This document shows positions 24,898-35,300 of a stretch of 64,000 bases of DNA, in pieces. Below the pieces are notes generated by a model. It did not search any database. It was not told where the DNA came from and saw only the letters and a program-made list of their open reading frames with translations. The translations under genes were made by a program, and so were the position numbers. How positions within the stretch are numbered: position 1 is the first letter of the stretch; each line of letters starts with the position of its first letter. This DNA comes from Pseudomonas cichorii (GTDB lineage: Bacteria > Pseudomonadota > Gammaproteobacteria > Pseudomonadales > Pseudomonadaceae), in the NCBI RefSeq assembly GCF_003700275.1, contig NZ_RBRE01000064.1:62001-126000 (forward strand). Direction: 5' to 3'.

Positions 24898-25509
24898 TCA
24901 GGCCAGAGCGGCCTGATAGCGTCGGGATACCTCATCCCAGTTGATCACGTTGTAGAACGCATTGATGTATTCGGGACGACGGTTCTGGTACAGCAGGTAA
25001 TAGGCGTGCTCCCAGACGTCCAGGCCCAGAATCGGCGTGTTGCCATTCATCAGCGGGCTGTCCTGGTTACCGCTGCTTTCAACCACCAGCTTATTGTCGG
25101 GCGTCACGCTCAGCCACGCCCAACCGCTACCGAAACGTGTCAATGCCGCCTTGGTGAAGGCTTCCTTGAAGCTGTCGAAACCACCCAGTTGCTCATCGAT
25201 GGCCTTGGCAACCGGCCCCTGCGGCAAGCCACCGCCGCCTGGCACCATCACGGTCCAGAACAGCGAATGGTTGGCGTGGCCGCCACCCTGGTTGATAACC
25301 GCAGGGCGCAGCTTTTCAGGCAATTGCTGAACACTGGCGACCAGCTTCTCGATCGGCCACTCGGCGAATTCGGTGCCCTCGACCGCAGCGTTGAGGTTGT
25401 TGATGTAAGTCTGATGGTGCTTGCTGTAATGGATTTCCATGGTCTGCGCATCAATGTGCGGTTCCAGGGCGTCGTAGGCATAAGGCAGTGCAGGCAAGGT
25501 GTAAGGCAT
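24898..25509 (-). CDS. sodA: Manganese superoxide dismutase
   Basis: A 203-residue cytosolic Mn-type SOD. Metal ligands are seen in MEIHYSKHHQTYINNLN, GGGHANHSLFW and DVWEHAYYLLYQNRRPEYI. The Gln in the GNQDSPL segment, rather than an N-terminal-half Gln, and the GGGHANH motif indicate Mn rather than Fe. It is the last enzyme of the fagA-fumC-orfX-sodA unit, expressed under iron limitation when the Fe-SOD cannot be loaded. Confidence 0.95.
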   Translation of the reverse strand: MPYTLPALPYAYDALEPHIDAQTMEIHYSKHHQTYINNLNAAVEGTEFAEWPIEKLVASVQQLPEKLRPAVINQGGGHANHSLFWTVMVPGGGGLPQGPVAKAIDEQLGGFDSFKEAFTKAALTRFGSGWAWLSVTPDNKLVVESSGNQDSPLMNGNTPILGLDVWEHAYYLLYQNRRPEYINAFYNVINWDEVSRRYQAALA

Positions 25510-25510
25510 A

Positions 25511-25972
25511 TCAATGTGCTCCGTAGTAAAGGCCAGGAGTGGCGGCTGAATCTCGCTGCAACGATGAGCGCGTGTGCTCGCTGCTGCTGTTCAGCAACCT
25601 ATGCGTCCTTGGGTATTCGCCGTGTTCTCCGATGAAGCCCAACAGTTCGGCATAAGTCTTGTTGCTGTGGCGTAGCGATGCTTCGCGCAAGGCTTTGGGC
25701 AGGCGCTGATCCTGGATGGTCTGCAACAGGTGCTGATGGATAGCGCACAGATACTCTGCGCTCTCCTCCGGCTGTCCCAGGCTCAAGTGCAGGTCGGCCA
25801 GGTTGTGATGGGAGATCACACAGGCCGCCACCGCTTCGTCGGCATCCGGCCAGCGCTCGAAAAGCACTTGGGCCAGGGCCAGTGCCTGAAGGTAGAGTTC
25901 GCGGGCCTCGACCCACTCACCCTGATTGAAACAGCGATTGGCCTGTTCAATGGTGCGTTTCCAATGCTGCAT
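25511..25972 (-). CDS. OrfX of the sodA operon, TPR-like protein of unknown function
   Basis: A 153-residue all-helical protein. Segments such as ANRCFNQGEWVEARELYLQALALAQ and SHHNLADLHLSLGQPEESAEYL have the spacing of tetratricopeptide repeats. It corresponds by position to orfX (PA4469) of the P. aeruginosa fagA-fumC-orfX-sodA operon. It sits one base from the sodA ATG. Function is unknown; a protein-protein scaffold is the most that can be said. Confidence 0.8.
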   Translation of the reverse strand: MQHWKRTIEQANRCFNQGEWVEARELYLQALALAQVLFERWPDADEAVAACVISHHNLADLHLSLGQPEESAEYLCAIHQHLLQTIQDQRLPKALREASLRHSNKTYAELLGFIGEHGEYPRTHRLLNSSSEHTRSSLQRDSAATPGLYYGAH

Positions 25973-25996
25973 GACATACCTCCAGGCGGGCTTGAA

Positions 25997-27373
25997 TCAG
26001 ATGCCGCCAGCAGTGAGTTTTTCGGGATTGAGCAGCACTTCCAGCTGACTGCGCTGCAGGTCGGTGTTTTCCAGCGCGACATCGATGATCGGACGCCCCT
26101 GCTGGTAAGCCTTCTTGGCGATTTCAGCGGCCTTCTGGTAGCCGATGATCGGATTCAGCGCGGTCACCAGGATCGGGTTGCGTGACAAGGCTTCCTTGAG
26201 CTTGGCTTCATTGACCTTGAAGCTGGCAATCGCCTTGTCGGCCAGCAGACGGCTGGAGTTGGCCAGCAACTCGATACTGCTGAGCAGGTTCTGGGCAATG
26301 ATGGGCAGCATCACGTTCAGCTCGAAGTTGCCGGACTGCCCTGCCACAGTAATTGCCGCATCGTTGCCGATGACCTGCGCAGCGACCATAGCGGTCGCTT
26401 CGGGAATGACCGGATTGACCTTGCCCGGCATGATCGACGAACCCGGCTGCAAGGCTTGCAGCTCGATTTCCCCCAGGCCGGCCAGTGGACCGGAGTTCAT
26501 CCAGCGCAGGTCATTGGCGATTTTCATCAGCGAAACCGCCGTGGCCTTGAGCTGCCCGGAAACCGCCACAGCGGTGTCCTGGGAACCGATCAGGGCAAAC
26601 AGGTCCTTGCCCGGCACGAACTGCACGCCACTCAAGGCGCTCAAGTGCGTACTGAAACGTGCTGCGAATTCGGGATGCGCGTTGATCCCGGTACCGACAG
26701 CGGTGCCGCCCTGGGCCAGAGCCTGCAGGCTCGGCTGCAAACCTTGCAGATGCTCGATGTTGGCGCGGATCTGCTGGACCCAACCGTTCAGCACCTGGCT
26801 CATGCGCACCGGCATGGCATCCATCAAGTGTGTGCGGCCTGTCTTGACGAAGTCATGCACCTGAACAGCCTTGTGCCCGGTGACCTGCACCAGATGATTC
26901 AAGGCCGGCAGCAGTTGCTCATGCAGCGCCAGGGCGGCACTGACGTGAATCGTGGTCGGAATGATGTCGTTGCTGCTCTGGCCGCAGTTGACGTGATCGT
27001 TAGGGTTGACCGCTTCACCCAGCACGCGGGTCGCGAGGGTCGCAATCACCTCGTTGGCGTTCATGTTGGTGCTGGTGCCCGAGCCGGTCTGGTAGATATC
27101 CACCGGGAAGTGAACCATGAAATCGCTGGCCAGCAGTTCCTTGACCGCGCTGACGATGGCTTTGCTTTGCCCTTCGCTGATCTGCTCCAGCTCAAGGTTG
27201 GCCTGCGCCGCAGCGGCCTTGGCCAGCAACAGGGCACGGATGAACTGCCTGGGCATGCGTTGCTGGCTGATCGGAAAGTTATCCACCGCACGCTGGGTCT
27301 GCGCGCCATACAGGGCCTCGGCCGGGACCTGCAGTTCGCCCATGCTGTCGCGTTCGATACGGGTATTACTCAT
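25997..27373 (-). CDS. fumC: Class II (iron-independent) fumarase
   Basis: A 458-residue fumarate hydratase of the TCA cycle needing no Fe-S cluster. The signature GSSIMPGKVNPV, SGSGTSTNMNANEV, GRTHLMDAMP and GSALAGLGEIEL-like blocks are present. The frame is open to 27445, but ATG 27371-27373 (MSNTRIERDSMGEL) is the family start and overlaps the fagA 3' end by 8 bases. Iron-sparing logic: it replaces Fe-S fumarase when iron is low. Confidence 0.95.
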   Translation of the reverse strand: MSNTRIERDSMGELQVPAEALYGAQTQRAVDNFPISQQRMPRQFIRALLLAKAAAAQANLELEQISEGQSKAIVSAVKELLASDFMVHFPVDIYQTGSGTSTNMNANEVIATLATRVLGEAVNPNDHVNCGQSSNDIIPTTIHVSAALALHEQLLPALNHLVQVTGHKAVQVHDFVKTGRTHLMDAMPVRMSQVLNGWVQQIRANIEHLQGLQPSLQALAQGGTAVGTGINAHPEFAARFSTHLSALSGVQFVPGKDLFALIGSQDTAVAVSGQLKATAVSLMKIANDLRWMNSGPLAGLGEIELQALQPGSSIMPGKVNPVIPEATAMVAAQVIGNDAAITVAGQSGNFELNVMLPIIAQNLLSSIELLANSSRLLADKAIASFKVNEAKLKEALSRNPILVTALNPIIGYQKAAEIAKKAYQQGRPIIDVALENTDLQRSQLEVLLNPEKLTAGGI

Positions 27374-27761
27374 CGGAATGTCCTTGCACCAGTTCAGTGA
27401 GAGAAATCGAAGGCTGCAGAACGCAGGAAGCCAGTTGATGTGCACAGGCTTGCCAGCGCTGCTGTCGTGCGGGTGTGGTGGCCAGCGCCTTTACATCGCG
27501 CAAGGGCCGCCAGGCCTGATCCAGACACAGGCAGCGCCAGTGCCACGGCAGTACCGTGTCGCGTGCGGTGTCCATCAACAGGCGAAATGTGGTTTCGGCG
27601 ATAAGCGTCTGCGGCGTGGCCGTGAAGCGCGCCAGATAGCGCCCTTCTGCCAGGTAATGATCGATGAGGCGCGGTTCGTCAGGCTCCAGGGCACAGCGAA
27701 TTCGCAAACTCAGCCCGCGCCAGTTTTCCAGGTAAGGCAGCTCGTGCAACACAGACCCCAT
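27366..27761 (-). CDS. fagA: FagA, Fur-associated protein of unknown function
   Basis: A 131-residue protein rich in Trp, Cys and Arg, with no domain I recognise; WHWRCLCLDQAW and TPARQQRWQACAHQLASC are notable. It is identified by position as the first gene of the Fur-regulated fagA-fumC-orfX-sodA operon known in P. aeruginosa. The ATG at 27761 lies only 16 bp from the Fur box and the ribosome site (GAGATG) is weak. Its product overlaps fumC by 8 bases. Confidence 0.75.
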   Translation of the reverse strand: MGSVLHELPYLENWRGLSLRIRCALEPDEPRLIDHYLAEGRYLARFTATPQTLIAETTFRLLMDTARDTVLPWHWRCLCLDQAWRPLRDVKALATTPARQQRWQACAHQLASCVLQPSISLTELVQGHSDE

Positions 27762-27777
27762 GACCGCATCTCATTTC

Positions 27778-27796
27778 GGAAATGATATTCATTATT
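27778..27796 (-). promoter_or_regulatory. Fur box of the fagA-fumC-orfX-sodA operon
   Basis: GGAAATGATATTCATTATT matches the 19-bp Fur consensus GATAATGATAATCATTATC at 15 positions, with the inner ATGATATTCAT nearly palindromic. It begins 17 bp upstream of the fagA ATG, where repressor binding would cover the promoter or its start site. Confidence 0.85.
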
Positions 27797-27888
27797 GAAT
27801 GAGATTAAGAATCAAAACAAGAGCGGAGTTTGATTTGGAGTGTGAGGGATGGCGGGAGAGGCTTGATGGTTTACGGAGGCATGCAAGT

Positions 27889-27945
27889 TTTCGCGAATGA
27901 ATCTGGCTCCTACCGCGGGTGTAGGAGCCCATTCATTCGCGAAGA
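27889..27945. repeat. REP palindrome pair, family A
   Basis: Inverted copies at 27889-27913 and 27920-27945, with the 6-nt spacer CGCGGG between them. It lies directly against the pmbA stop codon (27949) and is probably a 3'-end stabiliser or terminator. Confidence 0.85.
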
Positions 27946-27948
27946 AGA

Positions 27949-29295
27949 TCAACTTCCCGCGACGGTCATCCGCTCGATCAATACCGAGCCCGTGCGAATG
28001 TTGCTGCGCAGTTCAAGATCGCTGCCGATCGCGACAATCTGTTTGAACATGTGGCGCATATTGCCGGCAATCGTCACTTCCTGGACCGGGAACTGAATCT
28101 CTCCGTTCTCGACCCAGTAACCGCCCGCACCACGCGAGTAATCGCCCGTCACCATGTTCAGGCCACTGCCCATCAACTCGGTGACCAGCAGACCACGCCC
28201 CATGCGCCGAATGAGCGCGGCCTGGTCTTCGCTGCCGTGGGTGACGAACAGGTTGTGCACGCCACCGGCATTCGCGGTGCTGGGCATGCCCAGTTTGCGG
28301 CCTGAATAGGTGCTCAGGATGTAGGACACCAGCGTGCCGTTCTCCACGAACGGCTTGGCATAGGTGGCTAGGCCATCGCTGTCGAACGCAGAACTGCCCA
28401 TGGCCTGCATCAGGTGCGGACGCTCGTCGATAGTCAGCCATTCCGGGAACAGGCGCTGCCCCAGCGTGCCTTCAAGGAAGGAAGACTTGCGGTACAGGTT
28501 GCCACCGGCAATCGCCGACAACAGGCTGCCGAACAGGCCGCCAGCCATCTCGGCCGAGAACAGCACCGGAACTTCGCAGGTCGGCACCGGACGCGCGCCC
28601 AGGCGGCTCGCGGCACGTTGCGCAGCCTTGCGCCCGATGCTCTGCGCGTCGGCCAGCAGCGGCCCGATACGATTGACGTCATACCAGTAATCGCGCTGCA
28701 TCTGGCCTTCGCCTTCGGCGATCATCACACAGCTCAGGCTGTGGCGGGTCGAAGCGTAGCCACCGATAAAGCCGTTGCTGTTGCCATAGACCCGGCAACC
28801 TTGATGGGTATTGAGCGTGGTGCCATCGGCATTCTTGATCCGGCTGTCGGCGTCAAAGGCTGCCGCTTCGCAGATCAAGGCCTGTTCGATAGCCTGCTCG
28901 GGGGTGATATCCCAGGCATGGTACAGGTCGAAGTCCTTGCTCTCCTTGGCCATCAACGCCGCATCGGCCAGACCGGAGCTTTCGTCTTCAGAAGTGTGTT
29001 TGGCGATGGCCAGTGCCGCAGCAACGGTTTCACGAATCGCGTCCGCGCCATTGGCCGAGGTGCTGGCCGAGCCTTTGCGCTGGCCGACGTACAAGGTGAT
29101 GCCAAAGCCCTGATCGCGGTTGAACTCTACGGTTTCCACTTCGCGCTGACGAACCGACGTCGACAGCCCCTGCTCCAGCGACACGGCCACTTCACAGGCA
29201 CTGGCGCCCTGACGCCTGGCTTCGGCAATGATCTGCTCGACCTGTTCCTGCAGCTCGGGCAAGGCCTGTGGGCCGACGCTTTGGGTTGCACTCAT
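27949..29295 (-). CDS. pmbA: PmbA/TldE metalloprotease partner
   Basis: A 448-residue subunit of the TldD/TldE heterodimeric protease, which in enterics matures microcin B17 and degrades CcdA and unfolded peptides. The RQREVETVEFNRDQGFGITLYVGQRKGSASTSA segment and the C-terminal NMVTGDYSRGAGGYWVENGEIQFPVQEVTIAGN are family hallmarks. TldE lacks the HExxxH site and shows VLFSAEMAGGLFGSLL at the equivalent place. ATG 29293-29295 has a GGAG; the long open extension to 29505 covers the divergent darP start and is rejected. Confidence 0.94.
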   Translation of the reverse strand: MSATQSVGPQALPELQEQVEQIIAEARRQGASACEVAVSLEQGLSTSVRQREVETVEFNRDQGFGITLYVGQRKGSASTSANGADAIRETVAAALAIAKHTSEDESSGLADAALMAKESKDFDLYHAWDITPEQAIEQALICEAAAFDADSRIKNADGTTLNTHQGCRVYGNSNGFIGGYASTRHSLSCVMIAEGEGQMQRDYWYDVNRIGPLLADAQSIGRKAAQRAASRLGARPVPTCEVPVLFSAEMAGGLFGSLLSAIAGGNLYRKSSFLEGTLGQRLFPEWLTIDERPHLMQAMGSSAFDSDGLATYAKPFVENGTLVSYILSTYSGRKLGMPSTANAGGVHNLFVTHGSEDQAALIRRMGRGLLVTELMGSGLNMVTGDYSRGAGGYWVENGEIQFPVQEVTIAGNMRHMFKQIVAIGSDLELRSNIRTGSVLIERMTVAGS

Positions 29296-29402
29296 GATTT
29301 TCTCCATCAAATTCTGCTTTCGGCATACGCCGAATACCGACCGGGCCGGACAAGTGGCCCTCGACTGGTTATCATGGCGGCGTTTATTTGCGGACGGCCC
29401 CC

Positions 29403-29924
29403 ATGGTTGATTCTTACGACGACTCCCTCGACGGGGAGAAAAGCAAAAGCCAGGTAAAACGCGAGCTGCATGCTCTGGTTGATCTTGGCGAGCGACTGAC
29501 GACACTCAAGCCCGATGTACTGGCCAAGCTGCCGTTGACCGACGCCTTGCGCAAGGCTCTGGCGGATGCGTCCAAGCACACCGCGCACATTGCCCGAAAG
29601 CGCCATATCCAGTTCATCGGCAAACTGATGCGCGATCAGGACCAGGAAGCCATTCTGGAATTGCTGGACCAACTCGATGCCTCCACTCGCCAGTACAACG
29701 AACGCTTCCACGCCCTGGAGCGCTGGCGTGATCGCTTGATTTCAGGCAGCGACGGCGACCTCGAAAAGTTCGTCATCGATTACCCGGATGCCGATCGCCA
29801 GCAATTGCGCTCGTTGATCCGTCAGGCTCAACACGAAGTTGCACGCAACAAACCGCCGGCCACCAGCCGCAAAATCTTCAAATACATCCGTGAGCTGGAC
29901 GAGATTCAACGCGGTCTGCGTTGA
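29403..29924 (+). CDS. darP: Ribosome-associated protein YjgA/DarP (DUF615)
   Basis: A 173-residue charged helical protein, the 50S-assembly factor family YjgA. It begins MVDSYDDSLDGEKSKSQVKRELHALVDLGERL and ends TSRKIFKYIRELDEIQRGLR, as in other members. It is divergent from pmbA and lies between pmbA and tldD, the usual Pseudomonas order. Confidence 0.92.
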   Translation: MVDSYDDSLDGEKSKSQVKRELHALVDLGERLTTLKPDVLAKLPLTDALRKALADASKHTAHIARKRHIQFIGKLMRDQDQEAILELLDQLDASTRQYNERFHALERWRDRLISGSDGDLEKFVIDYPDADRQQLRSLIRQAQHEVARNKPPATSRKIFKYIRELDEIQRGLR

Positions 29925-29934
29925 TCACTGACCA

Positions 29935-29965
29935 ACGGGGCTGATCGCAAGCGATTCAGCCCCGT
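29935..29965. terminator. Bidirectional terminator between darP and tldD
   Basis: ACGGGGCTGA (29935-29944) pairs with TCAGCCCCGT (29956-29965); an inner CGC/GCG extends the stem with small mismatches. It occupies the 48-bp gap between the convergent stops. Confidence 0.65.
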
Positions 29966-29972
29966 CTCACCG

Positions 29973-31412
29973 TCAACTGCCTGTGCCACCGACCGTGATC
30001 GCATCGATCTTCAGGGTCGGCTGACCGACACCGACCGGCACCGACTGCCCATCCTTGCCACAGACACCGACGCCGCTGTCCAGCGACAGATCGTTGCCGA
30101 CCATCGATACCCGACTCATCGCTTCCGGCCCGTTACCGATCAGGGTTGCGCCCTTGACCGGGGTGGTGATCTTGCCGTCTTCGATCAGATAGGCTTCGCT
30201 GGTGGAAAATACGAACTTGCCGCTGGTGATATCGACCTGACCACCGCCCAGGTTGGCGCAATAAATACCCTTCTTCACCGAAGCGATGATTTCCTGTGGA
30301 TCGCTCTCACCGCCCAGCATGTAGGTATTGGTCATGCGCGGCATTGGCAGGTGCGCATAGGATTCGCGGCGACCGTTACCGGTACGGGCGACTCCCATCA
30401 GGCGCGCATTGAGCTTGTCCTGCATGTAGCCCTTGAGCACGCCGTTCTCGATCAGGGTCGTGCATTCGGTTGGAGTACCTTCGTCGTCGATGTTCAACGA
30501 GCCACGGCGCCCGGCCAGGGTACCGTCGTCGACGATGGTGCAAAGGCTGGAAGCAACTTTTTCGCCCATCCGCCCGCTGTAGGCCGAACTGCCCTTGCGG
30601 TTGAAGTCGCCTTCCAGGCCGTGGCCGACCGCTTCGTGCAACAGCACGCCGGACCAGCCGGAGCCCAGTACCACCGGCAAGGTACCTGCCGGGGCCGGAA
30701 TCGCTTCAAGGTTGACCAGGGCCTGACGCAACGCCTCACGGGCGTAGCCCATGGCGCGGTCCTCGGCCAAGAAATAACGGTAGTCGGTACGCCCGCCGCC
30801 GCCATGGCCACCGCGCTCGCGACGACCATTCTGCTCGACGATGACGCTGACATTGAAGCGCACCAGCGGCCGCATATCGGAGGCGAGCGTGCCATCGGCG
30901 GCAGCCACCAGCAACTGCTCCCAGACCCCGGACATGCTCACCGAGACTTTCTGGATACGCGGGTCCAGAGCGCGGGTGGCAACGTCGATGCGCTTGAGCA
31001 GTTCGACCTTTTCGGCGCGGGTCAGTACTTCCAGCGGGTTGTCCGGCGCATACAGCTGGGTCACGTCCTTCGACGTGAATGCCTGGACCCGGCCATTCTG
31101 GCCCGCACGGGAAATCGAGCGGGCGGCACGCGCAGCGGCATTCAGGGCTTCTAGGGTAATTGCGTTGCTGTAGGCGAAACCGGTCTTCTCACCCGATTGC
31201 GCACGCACGCCAACACCCTGGTCGAGGTTGAAGCTGCCTTCCTTGACGATGCCGTCCTCCAGAGACCAGGACTCCGAGATCATCCCCTGAAAGTAAAGGT
31301 CAGCCGCATCGATTCCAGGACCGGCCAGCTCGCCCAGGACCGACTGCAGGCTGTCCAGAGTCAAGCCACCGGGCGCCAGAAGATGTTCGCTGACAGAGGA
31401 CAAACCACTCAT
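29973..31412 (-). CDS. tldD: TldD metalloprotease
   Basis: A 479-residue catalytic partner of PmbA/TldE. The zinc motif HEAVGH is visible near residue 260 in GVLLHEAVGHGLEGD. The C-terminal GGQVDITSGKFVFSTSEAYLIEDGKITTPVKGATLIGNG is typical. ATG 31412 has GGAG at five bases; the alternative GTG at 31418 would lie on that ribosome site. It starts two bases beyond the nitrilase stop, so they are co-translated. Confidence 0.95.
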   Translation of the reverse strand: MSGLSSVSEHLLAPGGLTLDSLQSVLGELAGPGIDAADLYFQGMISESWSLEDGIVKEGSFNLDQGVGVRAQSGEKTGFAYSNAITLEALNAAARAARSISRAGQNGRVQAFTSKDVTQLYAPDNPLEVLTRAEKVELLKRIDVATRALDPRIQKVSVSMSGVWEQLLVAAADGTLASDMRPLVRFNVSVIVEQNGRRERGGHGGGGRTDYRYFLAEDRAMGYAREALRQALVNLEAIPAPAGTLPVVLGSGWSGVLLHEAVGHGLEGDFNRKGSSAYSGRMGEKVASSLCTIVDDGTLAGRRGSLNIDDEGTPTECTTLIENGVLKGYMQDKLNARLMGVARTGNGRRESYAHLPMPRMTNTYMLGGESDPQEIIASVKKGIYCANLGGGQVDITSGKFVFSTSEAYLIEDGKITTPVKGATLIGNGPEAMSRVSMVGNDLSLDSGVGVCGKDGQSVPVGVGQPTLKIDAITVGGTGS

Positions 31413-31414
31413 AT

Positions 31415-32260
31415 TCACTCCGAAGCAGGCCGCACGGCGTCCTGCGAAAAAAAGCGCCGGTGACTGGACACCGGCATCCGCGCCCGTATGGACGCCTGTT
31501 CTTCACTGTCTCGTTCGGCCAGCAGCACGGCTTCACCCTGCTCCTGGCGGCCCAGCACGCGACCCCATGGATCGACGATCGCCGCGTGCCCGTAAGTTTC
31601 CCGGGGCCCCGGATGCACCCCGCCTTGCGCCGCTGCCAGCACATAGCACTGGGTTTCGATGGCGCGTGCCCTGATCAGAATCTCCCAGTGCGCCGCGCCG
31701 GTCACCGCTGTAAAGGCCGACGGCGCGGTAATCAATTCGGCTCCGGCTTCGCGCAGAGCGGTATACAGTTCCGGGAAGCGCAAGTCGTAGCAGACACTCA
31801 ATCCCAGACGACCTACCGGCGTGTCAGCCACCACCACGTTATTCCCATGAGCATAGTCATCCGACTCACGATAGCGACCACGATTGTCAGCAACGTCCAC
31901 ATCGAACAGGTGCAGCTTGTCATAGCGGGCCACCTGCTCACCCTGCTCGTCGACCAACAACGAACAGGCCGTGACCTTGCCGTCGGGTCGACCATCAGGC
32001 GGCAATGGCAATGTTCCGGCGACAATCCATAACTTGAGGTCGCGGGCGGCCAGTTTCAACCACGGCAGGATCGGCCCCTGACCAAGCGCCTCGGCACGCC
32101 CGATATCGGCAACATCCCTGCGCCCCATGGCGGCGAAGTTCTCGGGCAATACCGCCAGGCGTGCACCGCTTTCGGCAGCTTGCTCCAACAGACGACGGGC
32201 CTGGGCAAGATTGCCCGACACGTCGCTCTGGCTGACCATCTGAATCACGGCAAAAGACAT
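31415..32260 (-). CDS. Nitrilase-superfamily carbon-nitrogen hydrolase (Nit1-like)
   Basis: A 281-residue amidase with the complete Glu40 (VLPENFA), Lys115 (YDKLHLFDVD) and Cys157 (SVCYDLRFPELY) triad. It resembles the Nit1/NitA branch, members of which remove deaminated glutathione; that substrate is inferred from family only. ATG 32258-32260 with GGGAAG upstream was chosen over an earlier ATG at 32299. It lies in the yhdP-nitrilase-tldD order conserved in gamma-proteobacteria. Confidence 0.9.
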   Translation of the reverse strand: MSFAVIQMVSQSDVSGNLAQARRLLEQAAESGARLAVLPENFAAMGRRDVADIGRAEALGQGPILPWLKLAARDLKLWIVAGTLPLPPDGRPDGKVTACSLLVDEQGEQVARYDKLHLFDVDVADNRGRYRESDDYAHGNNVVVADTPVGRLGLSVCYDLRFPELYTALREAGAELITAPSAFTAVTGAAHWEILIRARAIETQCYVLAAAQGGVHPGPRETYGHAAIVDPWGRVLGRQEQGEAVLLAERDSEEQASIRARMPVSSHRRFFSQDAVRPASE

Positions 32261-32305
32261 GGCGCTTCCCTTACATGACATGTCGCCACTGTACTCCATG
32301 ACGCG

Positions 32306-35300
32306 CTATTGAGGCTTCTCGAAAGGCTTGTCAAAGGTGATCTTCGGCTCTTTCCATGGCCCTTCGACCTTGTACTGGACGCTGGCGAAGCGCGCAACGC
32401 GATCGCCGAGCAACTTGTCCACCAGAAACAACGCCCCGCCAATCGCCGGTGCTCCGACAATCAGCGCAGCAATCGGCAGGTTGTTGGTCACCGGCAAGGT
32501 CACCAGCAGCTTGGCATCGACCCGGTCACGGACCATATCCAGCGTGCCGTTGAGCTCAAGATTGCTCGACGGGCCGGTCAGCGTAATGGGGTTGCGCGTG
32601 ACGTAGACACCATCGCTGGCCACCAGCAGGCCTTTGACCCGGTCGTAACTCAGACCCTTGCCCAGCAGGTCGGAGAAATCCAGGCGCAGGCGCCGGCCGA
32701 TGGAGTTGAAGTTCAGCAGACCGAATACCCGCAAGGCCTGGGCTCCGCCCTCCACTTCCACGAACTGGCCTTGACGCAAGGTGGCGTCCAGGCTGCCGGA
32801 GAAGCGCTTGAGCCCGATCCAGGCTGGCGAACCGGGCCAGCGCCCGTCGGCGTCCAGCTCGAAACTTTCACTGGTCACCGTAGGGGCAAAGCCCCAGGCT
32901 TTCAGGACATCGGCCAGATTCTTGCCACTGAGCCGGCCCTTGAACCAACTGCTGCTGGCGCCCGGCGCACCTTCCCAACTGCCATCGCCCTGCAGCGCCA
33001 GGCCCTTGAGTTCGAGATTCATGTCGGACAAACGAATGCCGGTCGCCGAAGGCCTGATCTTCAAGGCCCAGCTGCCAAGCAACTGCTCGCCCTGGAACAA
33101 CTGGGCAATCCTGATATCCGTAGCCGGAATCTTGCTCGGGTCGACATCGGCCAGTGGATCGGGAGGATTTTCCACCACTGCGGCGCTCGGATCGGGAGCC
33201 GGCAAGCGCACATACAGCAGATCGATGCCAATCGGCGCGGTCTTGCTGTCGGGCAGCGTGGCTGTACCCTTGACCAGCGCACTGTCAAGGGAGAGCGCCC
33301 AGGCCGCCGCATTGCGCTGCAACTGCACGCGAACCTGATCCAGCGTCATGCCCATGGCAGTCAGCTTGCCGACCCGCAAGTCGACACTATTGAGCAGCTG
33401 TCTGGCGCTACCACCCGGATCGTTGCCCGAATAACGCTGGGCTATAGCCTGCCAGGGTGCGACATCCAGCTCGGACAGATTGCCGCGCAGACGCAAACCC
33501 TTGGTATCGGGAACGATGGCCGCACCCTGGCCGAGAAACAGTTCGCCGCGTCCGTCTGCCAGTTTGCCGCTCGGCGCCGCCAGGGCCAGGCTCGCCAACT
33601 CGCCATAGCTCGCCCCGAAACGCCTCTCGGCGCCTTGCAGCGTCATGCGAAATTCAGCGGCGCGCTCCTCTTCAGCCGTCTTGCCGAAGGGTGCGGGCAG
33701 ATCGACCGCCACGCCCTTGAGTGGCGAATTGATGAGCAGGGAGCTGTCGCCTTCGTTGAGGGTAAGCTGCAGTTGATACGGTAACTCGCCAGACACCGGC
33801 AACGGCTGGCTGACTGCCAGCCATTCGGTCAGTTTTTTCAGGGTGACCTGTCCGTTTGCAACGACGCGCGTCACGTTGGCGCCGGGCTTGCCCTCGGCAA
33901 AGACTTCCGCCGTTACCGGACGCTCGAAGACCTGGGCACGAATGCCTTTTCCACTCACACCCTTGGCGCTGTCGAAACGGAAATCGCCCTTGAGCTGGGT
34001 AAGCTCCAGCACCGGGTCGGCAATTTTCAAACGCGCGCCTTCGGTACTGAAATCAACGGCGATCCTGGGTTCGCCGGTCTTAACCAGCGGGATATCCAGT
34101 TTCAGCTTGCCCTTGAGCGGCCCCTCGCCCTGCCAGCCAGCAAAGGTCTTGGCAGTGCCGATGGGCGCTTCCTGCAGGATCTTCAGGCCGTCGACCAGAC
34201 TGCCGGCAAAGTCGCCATCCACCAGCAGATGGCTCGGCTGCCCGCTCGGGACATGGGGAATATTCACCAGCACGTTGCTGACCTGGGTATTGAGCAATTG
34301 CCCCTTGCTGGCCTTGACCCTTACGCCGCTGTTTTCGACATAGACCTTGCCATCCACGCCCTTGAGCGATGGCCAGCCGGGCTGGAAATCCAGGGTCGCA
34401 TCATGCACATCGAAAAACAGGCTGATGACCCGGGCAGTATCCGGTGAGTTCTTGTTCAGTGAACCCTGATACTGGAAGAAACCCTGATTGACCGCGCCTC
34501 CCACGACTGCGGTGCGCAGCCATTTGTCCAGCTCGGGGCTGAGCACGGCGGGCAGGTACTTGCCGGTATAACGACCATCGCCATCGACCATACCGACCCG
34601 CAGGTCCATGTAGTCTTCCTGGTCATGGTTGAAATGCAGGCGAATCAGGAAGTCAGCCGCAATCTTGCCTTCCTCGCCCAGGACCTTGATGTAGGGCGCA
34701 ATCAGGGTGAAGCCCTGATCATCGAGTTTCCAGGTCAGGCGGGCATTGGCTTTCAGGTAGTGCCAGGCATTCTTGAAGATCGGGTCCAGGTGCAGCATGA
34801 AGTCATCGGTAGCCAGGCGCAGCTCGCCCTGGCCCAGATCGCCACTGATTGCGCCGCTGACGTTACCGGCTGCCGGAGCGCCGTGATAGGCACTGAAGCC
34901 TACCTTGTCCAGATTGGCGGCAAAGCTCAGGCGCTTGTCGCCCGTTTCCTGTGGCCGGTAATCGAGCAGCACATTGCGCAGGGTGCCGGTTGCCTTGAGG
35001 TTGTTGAGCGCGGTTCTGAAACCGTCAGGCAATGGCGCAACCGCGTCGAGCAGCGGCGTGATCGGCGTCAGGTCCAGGCGGTCGGCCTGGATATGCCAGA
35101 GTTCTTCACGATCGGTTGCGGCGGCTGTCCGGGTCAGTTTCAGACGACTTTCCCAGCGATCCTTGCCCAGGCTCATGGCCAGCGAATCCAGGGTCACATC
35201 GAAGCCGGTATCACTGCGCTGGAACCAGGCATTGAGCGCCAGATTATCGATAGCCGCGGGTTTGTGCGCGGCATAACCGGTCTTGATCTGCGGTGCATTG

